This document shows, piece after piece, positions 16,072 through 26,385 of a stretch of DNA of 64,000 bases. Positions within the stretch are counted from its first letter, which is position 1; the number at the start of each line of letters is the position of its first letter. Origin of the DNA: Maritalea mediterranea (GTDB lineage Bacteria; Pseudomonadota; Alphaproteobacteria; Rhizobiales; Devosiaceae); contig NZ_JAKGTI010000005.1 in the NCBI RefSeq assembly GCF_021568695.1, positions 46,860 through 110,859 on the forward strand. Reading direction: 5' to 3'. Both the position numbers and the translations under genes were made by a program. The notes beneath the pieces were generated by a model, which was not told where the DNA came from, did no database searches, and saw only the letters and a list, made by a program, of their open reading frames with translations.

Positions 16072-19000
16072 TTAGCCTTTCGCCAAATCAGACAGCAACC
16101 CTGCTGCCACCGAGAGCTTGGAGACACCCAGTGTGGTGTCGGTGATGTTTTCCACCATTTCGCGGGTACGGCTGATGTCGGCTGAGCGGGCATTGTTCCA
16201 GTCCGCAAAGGCTTTTTCGACATCATTGGCGTCAAAGGCCAGCACGTCCAATGTGATGTCGCGCTGGGCGCGGATCATATTGGCCATGGCCCGGTCAAGC
16301 GCCATGCGATCGTAATAATCATGCACTTCCACGGTGTTGACCTGCTCGGTGATGCGACCCAATTTGAAGTTCTCCAAAATGGTGAAATAGGCCTTTGCCG
16401 CATTTTCCACGCTGGTGTTGGCACGTTCTGCCACCAACACAATTTCGGTGGACAGGGTGAGCGCAGATAGTTGCGCCACCCGTTTGGCCAGCGATTGCGG
16501 TGCGCCGCCGTTCACGAAAGTCTCGGTCTGGCGTTCAACGCTTTGCTGAATGAATTCGGGCAGCAACTCGTCCAGCATGGCGCGGATTTTGTCGATGCCG
16601 GTGCTATATAGTTCCACCACTTTGGAAATGCCGTCATCCAGATTGACGTTGCGGATAAACCAGGCGCTTTGCTGCAACAGCAAGGTGCGCAATTCATCGT
16701 AAAGCGCCAATTGAGTCTGCCCCGACATTTTGTTGTCCAACTCGTCAATGGCCGCGTTCATGTCGGTGAGGCCAAAGCTGTCGCGCGCGGTGGCATAGGC
16801 GGCGGCCACTTGCGCCGGATCTGCCCCGGTCGCCGACGCAATGCGGTGCACAAAGTCTGGCCCGCCGCGGTTGATCATGGCGTTGGAAAGTACGGTAGCG
16901 ATCACTTCACGCCGCAGGCGGTGATTGGTGATGGTATCCGGATAAGTGGCGGTGAGCTGCTCGGGGAAATAGCGGAACAGTTCCTTGCCCAGATAGGGAT
17001 CATCGGGCACATCAGATTCCAGCAATTTGGCGTAGAGCGTATTTTTGGCATAGGCCAAAATCACGGCCAGTTCCGGGCGCGTCATGCCGCGATTGTGGGT
17101 TTCGCGTTCCATCAAATCGACATGTTTGGGCAGATATTCCACCTTGCGGTTCAACTCGCCTGCCGCTTCCAGCGATTTGATGAAATCGGCATGATAGGGC
17201 AAGTCAGCCACATTGCGCCGCTCGGCCAGCGAGATGGCGAGGGTTTGCAAATAGTTGTTGCGCAAGCACAGTTCGGCCACCTCGTCGGTCATCTCCGCAA
17301 GGAAGCTGTTGCGCTGGGGCATGTCTATCACGCCGTCACGCACCAGGCTGCCCAAGGCGATTTTGATGTTCACCTCCAAGTCAGACGAGTTCACGCCGGC
17401 GGAATTGTCGATGGCGTCGGTGTTGATGCGGCCGCCATGTTGGGCATATTCCACGCGGGCCAGCTGGGTGATGCCTAGATTGGCGCCTTCGCCGATCACT
17501 TTGGCGCCCACTTCACTGCCCGTGATGCGGATGGCGTCGTTGGCGCGGTCGCCCGCATCAGCATTGCTCTCGGTGCTGGCACGCACATAGGTGCCGATGC
17601 CGCCAAACCATAACAGGTCGGCTTTGGCTTTCAAAATGGCCTGCATCAGATCGTTGGGGCTGAGTTGATCCTCTTCAATGCCCAATGCGGCTTTTGCTTC
17701 GGCAGAGAGGGTGATGGATTTGGACGACCGCGGATAAATGCCGCCGCCGGTGGAGAGTTTGGACTGATCATAATCCTGCCAGGAGGAGCGGCCCATCTCA
17801 AACAGGCGTTTGCGCTCTGCAAAGGAAGTTGCCGGGTCCGGATCGGGATCGATAAAGATATCGCGGTGGTCAAAGGCAGCGATCAGCTTGGTCTGGTTCG
17901 ACAAGAGCATGCCGTTGCCAAACACATCGCCGGACATGTCGCCCACGCCCACGGCCGTGAAGGGCACGGTTTGAATGTCATGGTCCATTTCACGGAAGTG
18001 GCGTTTCACTGCTTCCCAGCCGCCACGGGCGGTGATGCCCATCTTTTTGTGGTCATAGCCGACCGATCCGCCAGAAGCAAAGGCGTCACCCAGCCAGAAA
18101 TTGCGCTCATCGGAAATGGCATTGGCGGTATCTGAGAAGGTCGCGGTGCCTTTATCGGCTGCGACCACCAGATAGGGATCGTCGCCATCCAGCCGGTTGA
18201 CATTTTCGGGCGGGATCACCTCGTCCACGTCCAGATTGTCGGTTATGTCGAGCAGGGAGCCGATGAAGATTTTATAGCTGGCGATGCCCTCGGCCATAAA
18301 TTCTTCCCGTGTGGGGTTGGTTGGCATCTGTTTGGGCACAAAGCCACCCTTGGCCCCCACCGGCACGATCACCGCATTTTTGACCATTTGGGCCTTCACC
18401 AGCCCAAGCACCTCGGTGCGGAAATCCTCCGGCCGGTCTGACCAGCGCAAGCCGCCGCGCGCGATCATGCCGCCGCGCAGATGCACGCCTTCCACCCGTG
18501 GGCTGTAGACAAAAATTTCCCGGAAAGGCCGCGGTTCGGGCAACCCAGCGACCTTTGAGGCATCAAATTTGATGGCAAGGGCCGGGCGTCGCTGCCCGTT
18601 GGGGCGTTGGTAGAAATTGGTGCGCAGGCTGGAATCTACCAAATTCACAAAACGGCGGAAGATGGTGTCGTCATCCAGACTGGTGATGTTGTCCAGCGTT
18701 TCGCGGATGGTCTCTCTCGCTTGCTGTTCCACCACTTGGGCGTCGCCATTGGAATTGGGATCGTGGCGGGCGTAGAACAGGTCGACAATCGCTTTCGCCG
18801 TCAGTGGATGTTTGGCCAGCGTGGTCCACATGTAACGTTGGGAATAGGTGATGTCGGCCTGTTTCAAATAGCGTGACAGGGCGCGGATGATGGCGATGTT
18901 GTCCCAGGGCATGGCCGCAAACAGCGCCAGCTGGTTATAGCCATCATTTTCGGCGGCCTGATACCAAACCGCTTTAATGGCCTCTTCGATCGTGTCGGCA

Positions 19001-20826
19001 ATTTCGGTGAGATCGCCGTCAAAATCGGCCACCTTGAGGGTCATATCGTGCAGCACGCGCTCGGCCTCATCTTCGGGTGAGACGGTATAAGTGCGTTCAT
19101 TGACAACGGTAAAACCGAAATTCTCCAGCAGCGGCACGCGGGCGCTGAGCGGGATGGCGGTGGAGCGATGGTAAAGTTTGAGCGAATAGGCGTTTTCACG
19201 GCGGGCATGTTTATCCAGCCTCACCTCGATGATTTCGTCATTATCCAGCCGCTCAAAATGCTCGATATCCACCAACGCTTCCGCATGGGGATATTTCTCC
19301 TGATAGGCATTGGTAAAGGCGTTCACATAGGGCGCGATGGTGCGCGGGTCATCCACCAGGGAGGCCAGCCAATCGCCGTAAGAACGGGTCAAATTGGTGA
19401 TATGTTCTTCCAGCTCTTCCCGATCTGGCTCAGGGGTTTTGCCGCCATTGCGGCCCAGAATGAAATGCACGGATGCCAATTCGCCTTCAGGAAAGTTCGG
19501 ATAAAAGGCAGACACGCGGGCATCATATTTTTCCGCCAGATATTCGCCCACCTGTTTGCGGATATGAGAGTTATATTTGTCCCGCGCCATGAACAGGAGG
19601 ACCGAGACAAAATTGTCGAACGGATCGATGCGGGGCAAAACGCGCACGCGGGGCCGGTCGGCCAGTTCGGCTATGGTGGTGGCAAACTCATAGAGCAGCT
19701 TTTCATCGATCTGAAACAGCTCTTCGCGCGGGTAATTATCCAGCGCATTCATCAGCGCCTTGCCGGAGTGGGAGTTTGGGGAATGGCCAGAGCGTTGCAT
19801 CACTTGCATCACCTTGCGGCGCAACAGGGGCACCGAGGTGTGCGGGGTGGCCAGCGACATGGAGGTGAACAGGCCCACAATGCGCAATTCGCCGCATAGA
19901 TCGCCATTTTCGTCAAACAGCTTCACCCCGACATAATCCATATGGACGCGGCGGTGCACCACCGATTTGATGTTGGCTTTGGTCACCATCAGCGGGTCAG
20001 CCTTTTGCAAAAAGGCCACATGCTGATCGGTCATTTCCACATAATCGGGCCCGTGGCGCAGGAAAAACAGGTCCGGATCCTGCAAGATGCCCAATCCACT
20101 ATCGCGCAAAGGTTCGAGATAGGGGGCGCCATCCTTATTTTTGAGCCGATATTCGCGCATGCCCAAAAAGGTAAAATTATGATCGGCCAACCACCCAAGA
20201 AAGCTCATGCTTTCGGCCAGTACAGCATCGTCAATTTTCGGCGGATTGTCGCGATAATGGCGCACGGTCTTGCCCAGTTTTTCCAGCATCGGACGCCAGC
20301 CATTGACGGCATGGCGCACCTGGGTCAGGGCATTGTCTAGCTCCTCCACCAGCACTTCCTGATTATTCGCGCTTAGGCCCGGACGATAATGAACATGCAA
20401 GAGGCTTTCTTTTTGCACGCCGTCCTCAAATTTGGCCAAAACCTCGACCCCATGCTCGGTCTTTTTGACCGGCAGGATGGGGTGGGCAAACAGGATGATG
20501 TCGGCCCCGGAGGCGCGGATGGCGGCCAACCCGCTATCCACGATAAAGGGCATGTCCTCGTTAAAGGCATCAACAATATGGTCCTTGTGCGCATCTTTGG
20601 GCGCCCAATTGGAGATATGGTGGCCGTTGGCATGGCGCTGGCCCAGATGGTCATAAGCGCGGATGCCGGCATCGAGCAGTTCCGACAGATCTTTGTTTTT
20701 GAGATCGCCATCGTCAATCGAGTTCACCAGATGGCTCAAAAAGTTCAAAAAGCTCTGGTCGGTGAGTTTTCGAGAGTGTGCAAGTTCGATGAGCTGAGAC
20801 TTGTAAGCGCTCGTGGCCTGCGCCAT
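16072..20826 (-). CDS. gdhB: NAD-specific glutamate dehydrogenase, large (180-kDa) class
   Basis: A 1584-residue enzyme that oxidatively deaminates glutamate to 2-oxoglutarate and ammonium. The length and order fit the L-GDH180 class: a long N-terminal regulatory region with ACT-like parts (residues 1 to about 700), then the catalytic core with ARGGLRWSDRPEDFRTEV near 790 and KAQMVKNAVIVPVGAKGG next to it, and the nucleotide-binding stretch GVGDMSGDVFGNGML near 960, then a long C-terminal helical region. AAGGGGA six bases before ATG gives a strong start. It leads a two-gene operon with the MFS transporter and is divergent from leuC, with about 220 nt of shared promoter region. The gene symbol follows common usage for this class. 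Confidence 0.95.
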   Translation of the reverse strand: MAQATSAYKSQLIELAHSRKLTDQSFLNFLSHLVNSIDDGDLKNKDLSELLDAGIRAYDHLGQRHANGHHISNWAPKDAHKDHIVDAFNEDMPFIVDSGLAAIRASGADIILFAHPILPVKKTEHGVEVLAKFEDGVQKESLLHVHYRPGLSANNQEVLVEELDNALTQVRHAVNGWRPMLEKLGKTVRHYRDNPPKIDDAVLAESMSFLGWLADHNFTFLGMREYRLKNKDGAPYLEPLRDSGLGILQDPDLFFLRHGPDYVEMTDQHVAFLQKADPLMVTKANIKSVVHRRVHMDYVGVKLFDENGDLCGELRIVGLFTSMSLATPHTSVPLLRRKVMQVMQRSGHSPNSHSGKALMNALDNYPREELFQIDEKLLYEFATTIAELADRPRVRVLPRIDPFDNFVSVLLFMARDKYNSHIRKQVGEYLAEKYDARVSAFYPNFPEGELASVHFILGRNGGKTPEPDREELEEHITNLTRSYGDWLASLVDDPRTIAPYVNAFTNAYQEKYPHAEALVDIEHFERLDNDEIIEVRLDKHARRENAYSLKLYHRSTAIPLSARVPLLENFGFTVVNERTYTVSPEDEAERVLHDMTLKVADFDGDLTEIADTIEEAIKAVWYQAAENDGYNQLALFAAMPWDNIAIIRALSRYLKQADITYSQRYMWTTLAKHPLTAKAIVDLFYARHDPNSNGDAQVVEQQARETIRETLDNITSLDDDTIFRRFVNLVDSSLRTNFYQRPNGQRRPALAIKFDASKVAGLPEPRPFREIFVYSPRVEGVHLRGGMIARGGLRWSDRPEDFRTEVLGLVKAQMVKNAVIVPVGAKGGFVPKQMPTNPTREEFMAEGIASYKIFIGSLLDITDNLDVDEVIPPENVNRLDGDDPYLVVAADKGTATFSDTANAISDERNFWLGDAFASGGSVGYDHKKMGITARGGWEAVKRHFREMDHDIQTVPFTAVGVGDMSGDVFGNGMLLSNQTKLIAAFDHRDIFIDPDPDPATSFAERKRLFEMGRSSWQDYDQSKLSTGGGIYPRSSKSITLSAEAKAALGIEEDQLSPNDLMQAILKAKADLLWFGGIGTYVRASTESNADAGDRANDAIRITGSEVGAKVIGEGANLGITQLARVEYAQHGGRINTDAIDNSAGVNSSDLEVNIKIALGSLVRDGVIDMPQRNSFLAEMTDEVAELCLRNNYLQTLAISLAERRNVADLPYHADFIKSLEAAGELNRKVEYLPKHVDLMERETHNRGMTRPELAVILAYAKNTLYAKLLESDVPDDPYLGKELFRYFPEQLTATYPDTITNHRLRREVIATVLSNAMINRGGPDFVHRIASATGADPAQVAAAYATARDSFGLTDMNAAIDELDNKMSGQTQLALYDELRTLLLQQSAWFIRNVNLDDGISKVVELYSTGIDKIRAMLDELLPEFIQQSVERQTETFVNGGAPQSLAKRVAQLSALTLSTEIVLVAERANTSVENAAKAYFTILENFKLGRITEQVNTVEVHDYYDRMALDRAMANMIRAQRDITLDVLAFDANDVEKAFADWNNARSADISRTREMVENITDTTLGVSKLSVAAGLLSDLAKG

Positions 20827-21048
20827 TTGGGATCCCCTTTATGATTTTTAATTATGTCGAGTTTAAACAGGGTTAGACGACAATGTCAGTAGTCTTTTTG
20901 CGATCTCTTGTGCATAGTGATTACAAGTTGCACCGCCCGCTGGGCCGCTTCAGGTGGACGATTATCGCCTGATCGTGACTTGACCGCGCTTTGCGCTGGT
21001 TTTAGAACCGTTTTAATCAAGCAATCATTGAACGAAAGACCGTTTAAA

Positions 21049-22452
21049 ATGGGCAATCCACGTACACTTTATGACAAGATTTGGGACGATCACCTGGTGG
21101 CCAATAATGAAGATGGCACTAGCCTTCTTTATATTGATCGTCACCTCGTGCATGAGGTGACGAGCCCGCAGGCTTTTGAAGGGCTACGCATGGCCGACCG
21201 CAAAGTGCGGGCGCCGCAGCGCACCTTGGCCGTGGTGGACCACAATGTGCCGACCACCGACCGGTCGCAGGGCATTGATGATCCGGACAGCAAAATCCAG
21301 GTGGATACGCTGGCGAAAAATGCGGCCGACTTCGGTGTTGAATATTTCAACGAGCTGGATAAGCGCCAGGGCGTTGTGCACATTGTGGGGCCAGAGCAGG
21401 GCTTCACCCTGCCGGGCATGACCATCGTTTGCGGCGACAGCCACACTTCCACCCATGGGGCCTTCGGCGCGCTGGCGCACGGTATTGGCACCTCGGAAGT
21501 GGAGCACGTGCTGGCCACCCAAACATTGATCCAATCCAAAGCCAAAAATATGCGCGTGACCGTCAATGGCAAATTGCCAAAAGGCGTCACCGCGAAAGAT
21601 ATCGTTTTGGCGATTATTGGTGAAATTGGCACCGCGGGTGGCACCGGACATGTGATTGAATATGCCGGTGAGGCGATTGAGGCACTTTCCATGGAAGGCC
21701 GGATGACCGTTTGTAACATGTCGATCGAAGCCGGCGCCCGTGCTGGCTTGATCGCGCCGGATGAAAAGACCTTCGAGTATATCGAAGGTCGTCCGCGCGC
21801 CCCGAAAGGCGAAGCCTTTGAAATGGCCAAAGCCTATTGGAAGACATTGCACACAGATGAAGGCGCCAAGTTCGACAAGGAAATCACCCTTGATGCGTCT
21901 GATTTGCCGCCGATCGTCACCTGGGGCTCAAGCCCTGAAGATGTGGTTTCCATCAATGGCGAAGTGCCGAACCCGGACGATATCGAAAATCAGAATAAGC
22001 GGGAGTCAAAATGGCGTGCGCTGGATTATATGGGCCTGAAGCCGGGCACTAAGATCACCGACATTACCATTGATCGCGTTTTTATCGGCTCGTGCACCAA
22101 TGGCCGGATCGAAGATTTCCGCGCTGCTGCTGAAGTGCTGAAGGGCAAAAAAGTGGCCGAGGGCGTGAATGTGATGATCGTGCCGGGTTCTGGTTTGGTG
22201 AAAGCGCAGGCGGAAGAAGAGGGCCTCGACAAAATCTTTATCGAAGCGGGCTGCGAATGGCGCGAGCCGGGCTGCTCCATGTGTCTGGCAATGAATGCCG
22301 ACAAGCTGAAGCCGGGCGAGCGCTGTGCCTCGACTTCGAACCGCAACTTTGAAGGACGTCAGGGCTTTAAGGGCCGCACGCACCTTGTGTCACCCGCCAT
22401 GGCGGCCGCTGCGGCGGTGGCAGGTCGGTTCGTGGATGTGCGCGAGCTTTAA
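21049..22452 (+). CDS. leuC: 3-isopropylmalate dehydratase, large subunit
   Basis: A 467-residue aconitase-family subunit that isomerises 2-isopropylmalate to 3-isopropylmalate in leucine synthesis with LeuD. The [4Fe-4S] cysteines are in [13 protein letters not shown] and [21 protein letters not shown] near residue 60, [13 protein letters not shown] near 130 and [11 protein letters not shown] near the end are also typical. ATG 21049 gives the family start ([14 protein letters not shown]); the open frame upstream carries no family sequence. It is transcribed away from the glutamate dehydrogenase gene. leuD and leuB follow 4 and 6 kb downstream, not in one operon. Confidence 0.97.
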   Translation: MGNPRTLYDKIWDDHLVANNEDGTSLLYIDRHLVHEVTSPQAFEGLRMADRKVRAPQRTLAVVDHNVPTTDRSQGIDDPDSKIQVDTLAKNAADFGVEYFNELDKRQGVVHIVGPEQGFTLPGMTIVCGDSHTSTHGAFGALAHGIGTSEVEHVLATQTLIQSKAKNMRVTVNGKLPKGVTAKDIVLAIIGEIGTAGGTGHVIEYAGEAIEALSMEGRMTVCNMSIEAGARAGLIAPDEKTFEYIEGRPRAPKGEAFEMAKAYWKTLHTDEGAKFDKEITLDASDLPPIVTWGSSPEDVVSINGEVPNPDDIENQNKRESKWRALDYMGLKPGTKITDITIDRVFIGSCTNGRIEDFRAAAEVLKGKKVAEGVNVMIVPGSGLVKAQAEEEGLDKIFIEAGCEWREPGCSMCLAMNADKLKPGERCASTSNRNFEGRQGFKGRTHLVSPAMAAAAAVAGRFVDVREL

Positions 22453-22468
22453 GCGCTGTCTCACCTTC

Positions 22469-22493
22469 ATCCCTCCCCATTTGGGGGAGGGAT
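22469..22493 (+). terminator. Hairpin after leuC
   Basis: A perfect 10-bp stem (ATCCCTCCCC / GGGGAGGGAT) with a 5-nt loop lies 17 nt after the leuC stop. No T run follows, so it is better described as a 3'-end stabilising or REP-like palindrome between two convergent genes than as a sure intrinsic terminator. Confidence 0.5.
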
Positions 22494-22568
22494 CAGCTGC
22501 AAATTTGGTCCCCGCCATCTCACTCGTTTTGTCAAAATGACTGAACACCCTGCCGTGGCGCGGGGATG

Positions 22569-23351
22569 TTACTCGCTGATCAACGTCGCCAATTTATAGG
22601 CTTTGGCCTCTTCAGGCGTGAAGTAATATAGCCGTTGCGGCGGCGTTTCGAGGGCGTGCACCCATAGGGCACCATCCACGCCCATATCGGTCAGATGTTT
22701 GGTGATTTGTGCCGTGATGGATTGTGCGTCGGACATGGCTTGTGCTGTGTTGCGGGCGGCATTGGGGTCATTTGCGGGCAAATAAATCTGATGCACGCCG
22801 ATATTGGCCTGTTGATGCAGATCGCGTTTTACGCCCGCTGCAAAAATGAGTGGACAGGAGGAGGCGCAATAACCTCCGGCCGGCACCCGCATATTTAACT
22901 CCAACGCGCGGATCAACTTCGCCAGCGCCAAGGCATCGTCGACCGATCCACCGGGCGAGTTGATTTCCACCCATTCCACATATTCGGCCATACGTTCGAG
23001 CTCTGGTTCGAGTCGGGCAAAGGCACCGACATCAATGGCCCCTTGCAGGGTAAGGATGTGACCTGCTTCCAAGGTCGCCTTGAGTGGTTGTTGCAAGGTT
23101 TCACGCGGCAGCTGTACCCGCTCTATGGGCGAAAATTTCGGGTCGTTGGGGTTGATCTCGGGTCGGTCCACCGCCGGTAAAACAGGCGTGTCGCCCTTTT
23201 GTGGGCTATAAGGCGCAGCGGATTGCTGATTATAGAGCTGGTCGAAATCGAGCCACAGGATCACCCCGCTGGCAAAAAGCAGCACAAAAAACACCGCCCG
23301 CATCAAGCGGCCATCGTCCAGCCAGAACCTTGTTTTGGTTTCCGTGCTCAT
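22569..23351 (-). CDS. Membrane-anchored ClpP-fold (serine protease-like) protein
   Basis: A 260-residue protein with one N-terminal membrane helix (about 17-36) and an extracytoplasmic ClpP/crotonase-fold domain. The domain shows LQGAID, EINSPGGSVDDALALA, then AGGYCASSCPLIFAAG, where the serine in CASSC is at the ClpP nucleophile position, and NIGVHQIYLP, which supplies a histidine at the expected place. This matches the predicted periplasmic protein group COG3904. Two cysteines flank the serine and may form a disulfide. The start follows the stop of the next upstream gene (23355-24719) by 3 nt, so the two form one operon. Protease activity is inferred from fold and residues. Confidence 0.8.
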   Translation of the reverse strand: MSTETKTRFWLDDGRLMRAVFFVLLFASGVILWLDFDQLYNQQSAAPYSPQKGDTPVLPAVDRPEINPNDPKFSPIERVQLPRETLQQPLKATLEAGHILTLQGAIDVGAFARLEPELERMAEYVEWVEINSPGGSVDDALALAKLIRALELNMRVPAGGYCASSCPLIFAAGVKRDLHQQANIGVHQIYLPANDPNAARNTAQAMSDAQSITAQITKHLTDMGVDGALWVHALETPPQRLYYFTPEEAKAYKLATLISE

Positions 23352-23354
23352 CGC

Positions 23355-24719
23355 TTACTTTTTGTCTCTGAGGGGCGTGATATTGTCTTCGTGCGTCTCC
23401 TCACGCGCCTCCGGGCTGTTGGTGCGGTCCTCTTTTTCTTCGGCTTCGTCCTTTGGCTTTGCCGCTTGGTCATCCGGCAATTTTTCATTGGCGGCATGTT
23501 CGATGGCTTTTTGCACCTGCTCGGGCGGCAAATCGGCATTCATGTCGCGGAACAGGGCCACGGCGCGCATCATTTCGGCGGCGGTGATCTTGTCGGCTAC
23601 ATCCAGTGTGCGGGCTTCGCGCCGGGAGGCGGAATGCACCACCGAAAGGATCAGCACCAGCACCATGGGCAGCAAGTCGATGGAAATCGCCCCGGCCCAG
23701 GAGGGCAAGAAGTCGCGCGCATAGAGCAACACCGCTTCCGGGGTGGAGAGTGGCACAAAGCGTCGGGCGGGCACGCCGGGTTGGTTGAGAATATCCTGCG
23801 CCGCCGCCTGCAAGGCTTTGGATTGAGCGGCCACCGCGTCCATGATCGAGCGCATCACCCGGTCTTGTCGGTTGGCCAGATCCTGGGTGCCGCCGTCGGC
23901 AACGGGGGCAATAAAGCCCAAAGACAAATCTTCTGCTGCACGGCTTACCGAGGCGGCGATGGAGGTTTCCTGCAAGGAGGAAATTACGCCGGTCAGTGCC
24001 AGGGCTTCGGCAGCGAACTGGTCGGCGCGGGGCTGCACCTCGCCGTCACCAGAGACCAGTGCGCGCATTTTAGCCAAGTGCTGGGAGCCCTGCTCAAACT
24101 GGGTGGCCACCGTTTCACGGGAAGCCAGGATCGAGGCGCTCAATTCATCCAATTGTTGCGACATTTGGGTGAGCAATTGCACCACAGAGCCGGAGCCAGA
24201 GGTGCCGGTGAGGGCGCCGGACTGGCGTTCATCTTCGGCGAGGCGGGAAAAGCGCACCGAGGCGCGTTGCACATCGGGCAACAGGCTTTGGGCGGCCAAG
24301 GCCTTATCGTGAGCCTTGTCGAGATCGGCGACATAATCTTCAAGGGTGACCGCCAAATGTTGCTCCAGTGCGGCAGAGCCAGCGAGGGCCGCAGCGTTGA
24401 GCCAGGACGACATGGCAACAATCATCAGGCTGCCCAGCCCCATCACTGCGATTAAGGCGCCGCGCCGGGCGCTGTCGCGCATCAGGGGCAGAAAGCGCAT
24501 CATATAGGTCCAAAAGGCATAAATGCCGACGGATACAGCAGCGGAATAAACAATCGCGGCGAAAAACACCAGATCGGCGGAACCATCAATCAGGCTGCGC
24601 ACGCCCAGATAGGTATAAACGCCGCTGGCCAGCGCCAATGTGGCCAGCGCAAACCGCGTCATCAATTCAAGTGACTTCACGCCCTCTTTCAGGCGTGCCG
24701 CATTATTCTGATCAAGCAT
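23355..24719 (-). CDS. Hypothetical membrane protein with long helical domain
   Basis: A 454-residue protein I do not recognise. Three hydrophobic helices (about 21-41, 50-73, 87-110) are followed by some 220 residues of heptad-like, Gln/Ala/Ser-rich helix without Cys or Trp-rich cores, a fourth membrane helix (about 338-362) and a cytoplasmic tail of about 90 residues that ends highly charged (KPKDEAEEKEDR and similar). This resembles a receptor or scaffold with an extracytoplasmic coiled-coil domain. It is the first gene of a two-gene operon with the ClpP-fold protein (3-nt gap), so the two probably work together, for instance as protease and adaptor; this is inference. Confidence 0.75.
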   Translation of the reverse strand: MLDQNNAARLKEGVKSLELMTRFALATLALASGVYTYLGVRSLIDGSADLVFFAAIVYSAAVSVGIYAFWTYMMRFLPLMRDSARRGALIAVMGLGSLMIVAMSSWLNAAALAGSAALEQHLAVTLEDYVADLDKAHDKALAAQSLLPDVQRASVRFSRLAEDERQSGALTGTSGSGSVVQLLTQMSQQLDELSASILASRETVATQFEQGSQHLAKMRALVSGDGEVQPRADQFAAEALALTGVISSLQETSIAASVSRAAEDLSLGFIAPVADGGTQDLANRQDRVMRSIMDAVAAQSKALQAAAQDILNQPGVPARRFVPLSTPEAVLLYARDFLPSWAGAISIDLLPMVLVLILSVVHSASRREARTLDVADKITAAEMMRAVALFRDMNADLPPEQVQKAIEHAANEKLPDDQAAKPKDEAEEKEDRTNSPEAREETHEDNITPLRDKK

Positions 24720-24806
24720 AGATGTGCCTTTGATTTCCCAGTTGACCCATTAAAACGGGAAAAACGCGGCCATAAAAGGGCAAAGCCCGTAAATGTTAAG
24801 ACGCGG

Positions 24807-25436
24807 TTAATGGCGTGCAGCGTGCGCTTTGCGCGGCGTGATCAGGGTGATGATATAAAAAACCAGCCAGCCATAGACCAATGTTTCAAACAGGCGTTGG
24901 ATCAATCCAACCCGCGGGTTGTCGGGCATCATATTGCCCAGCAGCACCAGCAAAATAACCGGCATGATTACACCCAGCGGGGTCAGCAGGCTTTTGCCCA
25001 GCCATTTGCGGGCGTGCAGCGACAGGATCGTCAAGCCGACAATGGCGGCGAGATAGGCGAGCAGGGCGCTGTTCATATGAATGATATGGCTTGTGGATGG
25101 GGTAGCCGGGCGGCACGCGGCGTCACAGGGGAAAAAGGAAGTGACCATCACCAGCAGCGGATAGAGCGCCAAAATCGCGAGCCCGATGGTGCCGGGCAGG
25201 CTCCGCGGTAGACTGGAAAAAATCAACGCCAATGCGCCAAGTAAGATTAGGGCGGCGAAAAAGAAAGATCCAAAATTGACAAGTGTAGGATGGGGCGCAT
25301 CCACCGCGCCAAGTTCGCTCATAAATTGCGATATATGGCTATAGTCAGGATAATTTGCCCCGGCGATCGCCACAGTGACCATAATCCAGAGATAGCTCAA
25401 GATCGTCAGCACTAGCGCCAGCTTAGGCTTGTTCAT
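24807..25436 (-). CDS. DUF998 domain-containing membrane protein
   Basis: A 209-residue protein with about six membrane helices. The helix-1 region, then DYSHISQFMSELGAVDAPHP after it, GSFFFAALILLGA, and the central FFPCDAACRP followed by a His-rich SHIIHMNSA are the conserved marks of DUF998, a family of unknown function. The two cysteines in PCDAAC face the non-cytoplasmic side in the usual topology. It stands alone, with 74 nt to deoD upstream on the same strand. Confidence 0.85.
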   Translation of the reverse strand: MNKPKLALVLTILSYLWIMVTVAIAGANYPDYSHISQFMSELGAVDAPHPTLVNFGSFFFAALILLGALALIFSSLPRSLPGTIGLAILALYPLLVMVTSFFPCDAACRPATPSTSHIIHMNSALLAYLAAIVGLTILSLHARKWLGKSLLTPLGVIMPVILLVLLGNMMPDNPRVGLIQRLFETLVYGWLVFYIITLITPRKAHAARH

Positions 25437-25510
25437 TTTGTACTCCCGCCCAACATCTTATCCAAACAATGTAGGTCGGGAGGAGGAATTTGCAATGGCT
25501 AAGCGGAGGC

Positions 25511-26221
25511 CTAGAGCGTGGCCGCCAGGTCTAGCGACAGGGTGGCCATCTCTTCCAGCGAGCTCTGCCGAGCATCCGCATCAATCTCATCACCTGTGAT
25601 CAGGCAATCGGTCATGGTGCAGATGGCGATGGCTTTGCGGTTGAATTTGGCGGCCAAGGTGTAAAGCGCCGCGGCTTCCATTTCCACGGCCAGAATATCG
25701 TGATCGAGCAACGGCTGGTAACCTTTGGCCCCCCCTTCAACATAAAACACATCTGAGGAGACAATGCCCCCGGCGTGAAATTTCATTTTACGCTCGTCGG
25801 CAAGGTCGGCGGCTTTGCGCAGCAGATCAAAATCGGCATGGGGGGCATAATGGTAGCGGCCAAAGGTGCCTGCATTCATGGCGCTGTCGGTGGAGGCGGC
25901 GACGCCCAACACCACATCGCGCACTTTGACCTTTTCGTTCAGCCCGCCGCAGGTGCCGATGCGGATAAAGTTTTTGGCGCCATAAAGATTGATCAGCTCA
26001 TGCACATAGATGGCGAGGGAAGGTTGGCCCATGCCCGTGGCTTGCACCGAGACTTTTTGGCCTTTGTAGGTGCCGGTATAGCCTAGGCAATTGCGCACGG
26101 AATTGACCAGTTTCGCATCGTCCAGAAAGGTTTCAGCCACCCATTTGGCGCGCAAGGGATCGCCGGGCAGCAGCACGGTTTCGGCATAGGCATCTTTGGG
26201 GGCATGGTTATGTGGCGTCAT
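25511..26221 (-). CDS. deoD: Purine-nucleoside phosphorylase, DeoD type
   Basis: A 236-residue cytoplasmic enzyme that cleaves purine (deoxy)nucleosides with phosphate in salvage. The small hexameric type is indicated by length, the start HNHAPKDAYAETVLLPGDPLRAK, the phosphate-binding RIGTCGGL near 90 and VEMEAAALYTLA near 180 with the ribose-contacting Met-Glu. The catalytic aspartate follows in TMTDCLITGDE. Divergent from leuD with about 165 nt between starts. Confidence 0.95.
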   Translation of the reverse strand: MTPHNHAPKDAYAETVLLPGDPLRAKWVAETFLDDAKLVNSVRNCLGYTGTYKGQKVSVQATGMGQPSLAIYVHELINLYGAKNFIRIGTCGGLNEKVKVRDVVLGVAASTDSAMNAGTFGRYHYAPHADFDLLRKAADLADERKMKFHAGGIVSSDVFYVEGGAKGYQPLLDHDILAVEMEAAALYTLAAKFNRKAIAICTMTDCLITGDEIDADARQSSLEEMATLSLDLAATL

Positions 26222-26385
26222 GATTTTTCCTATTGGTCAAAATATCTGCGCGTATCTAGCCATTTTTTACGCCCAAATTCAACGATGGCGCGCGCGGGCG
26301 ACTTGACGCGGTTTTGCCGCTGGTGCATTTGAAGGGTCTGGGCTTTAAAAGTGGTTCAAGCCCTGATGAAAGGATATTGCGACAG

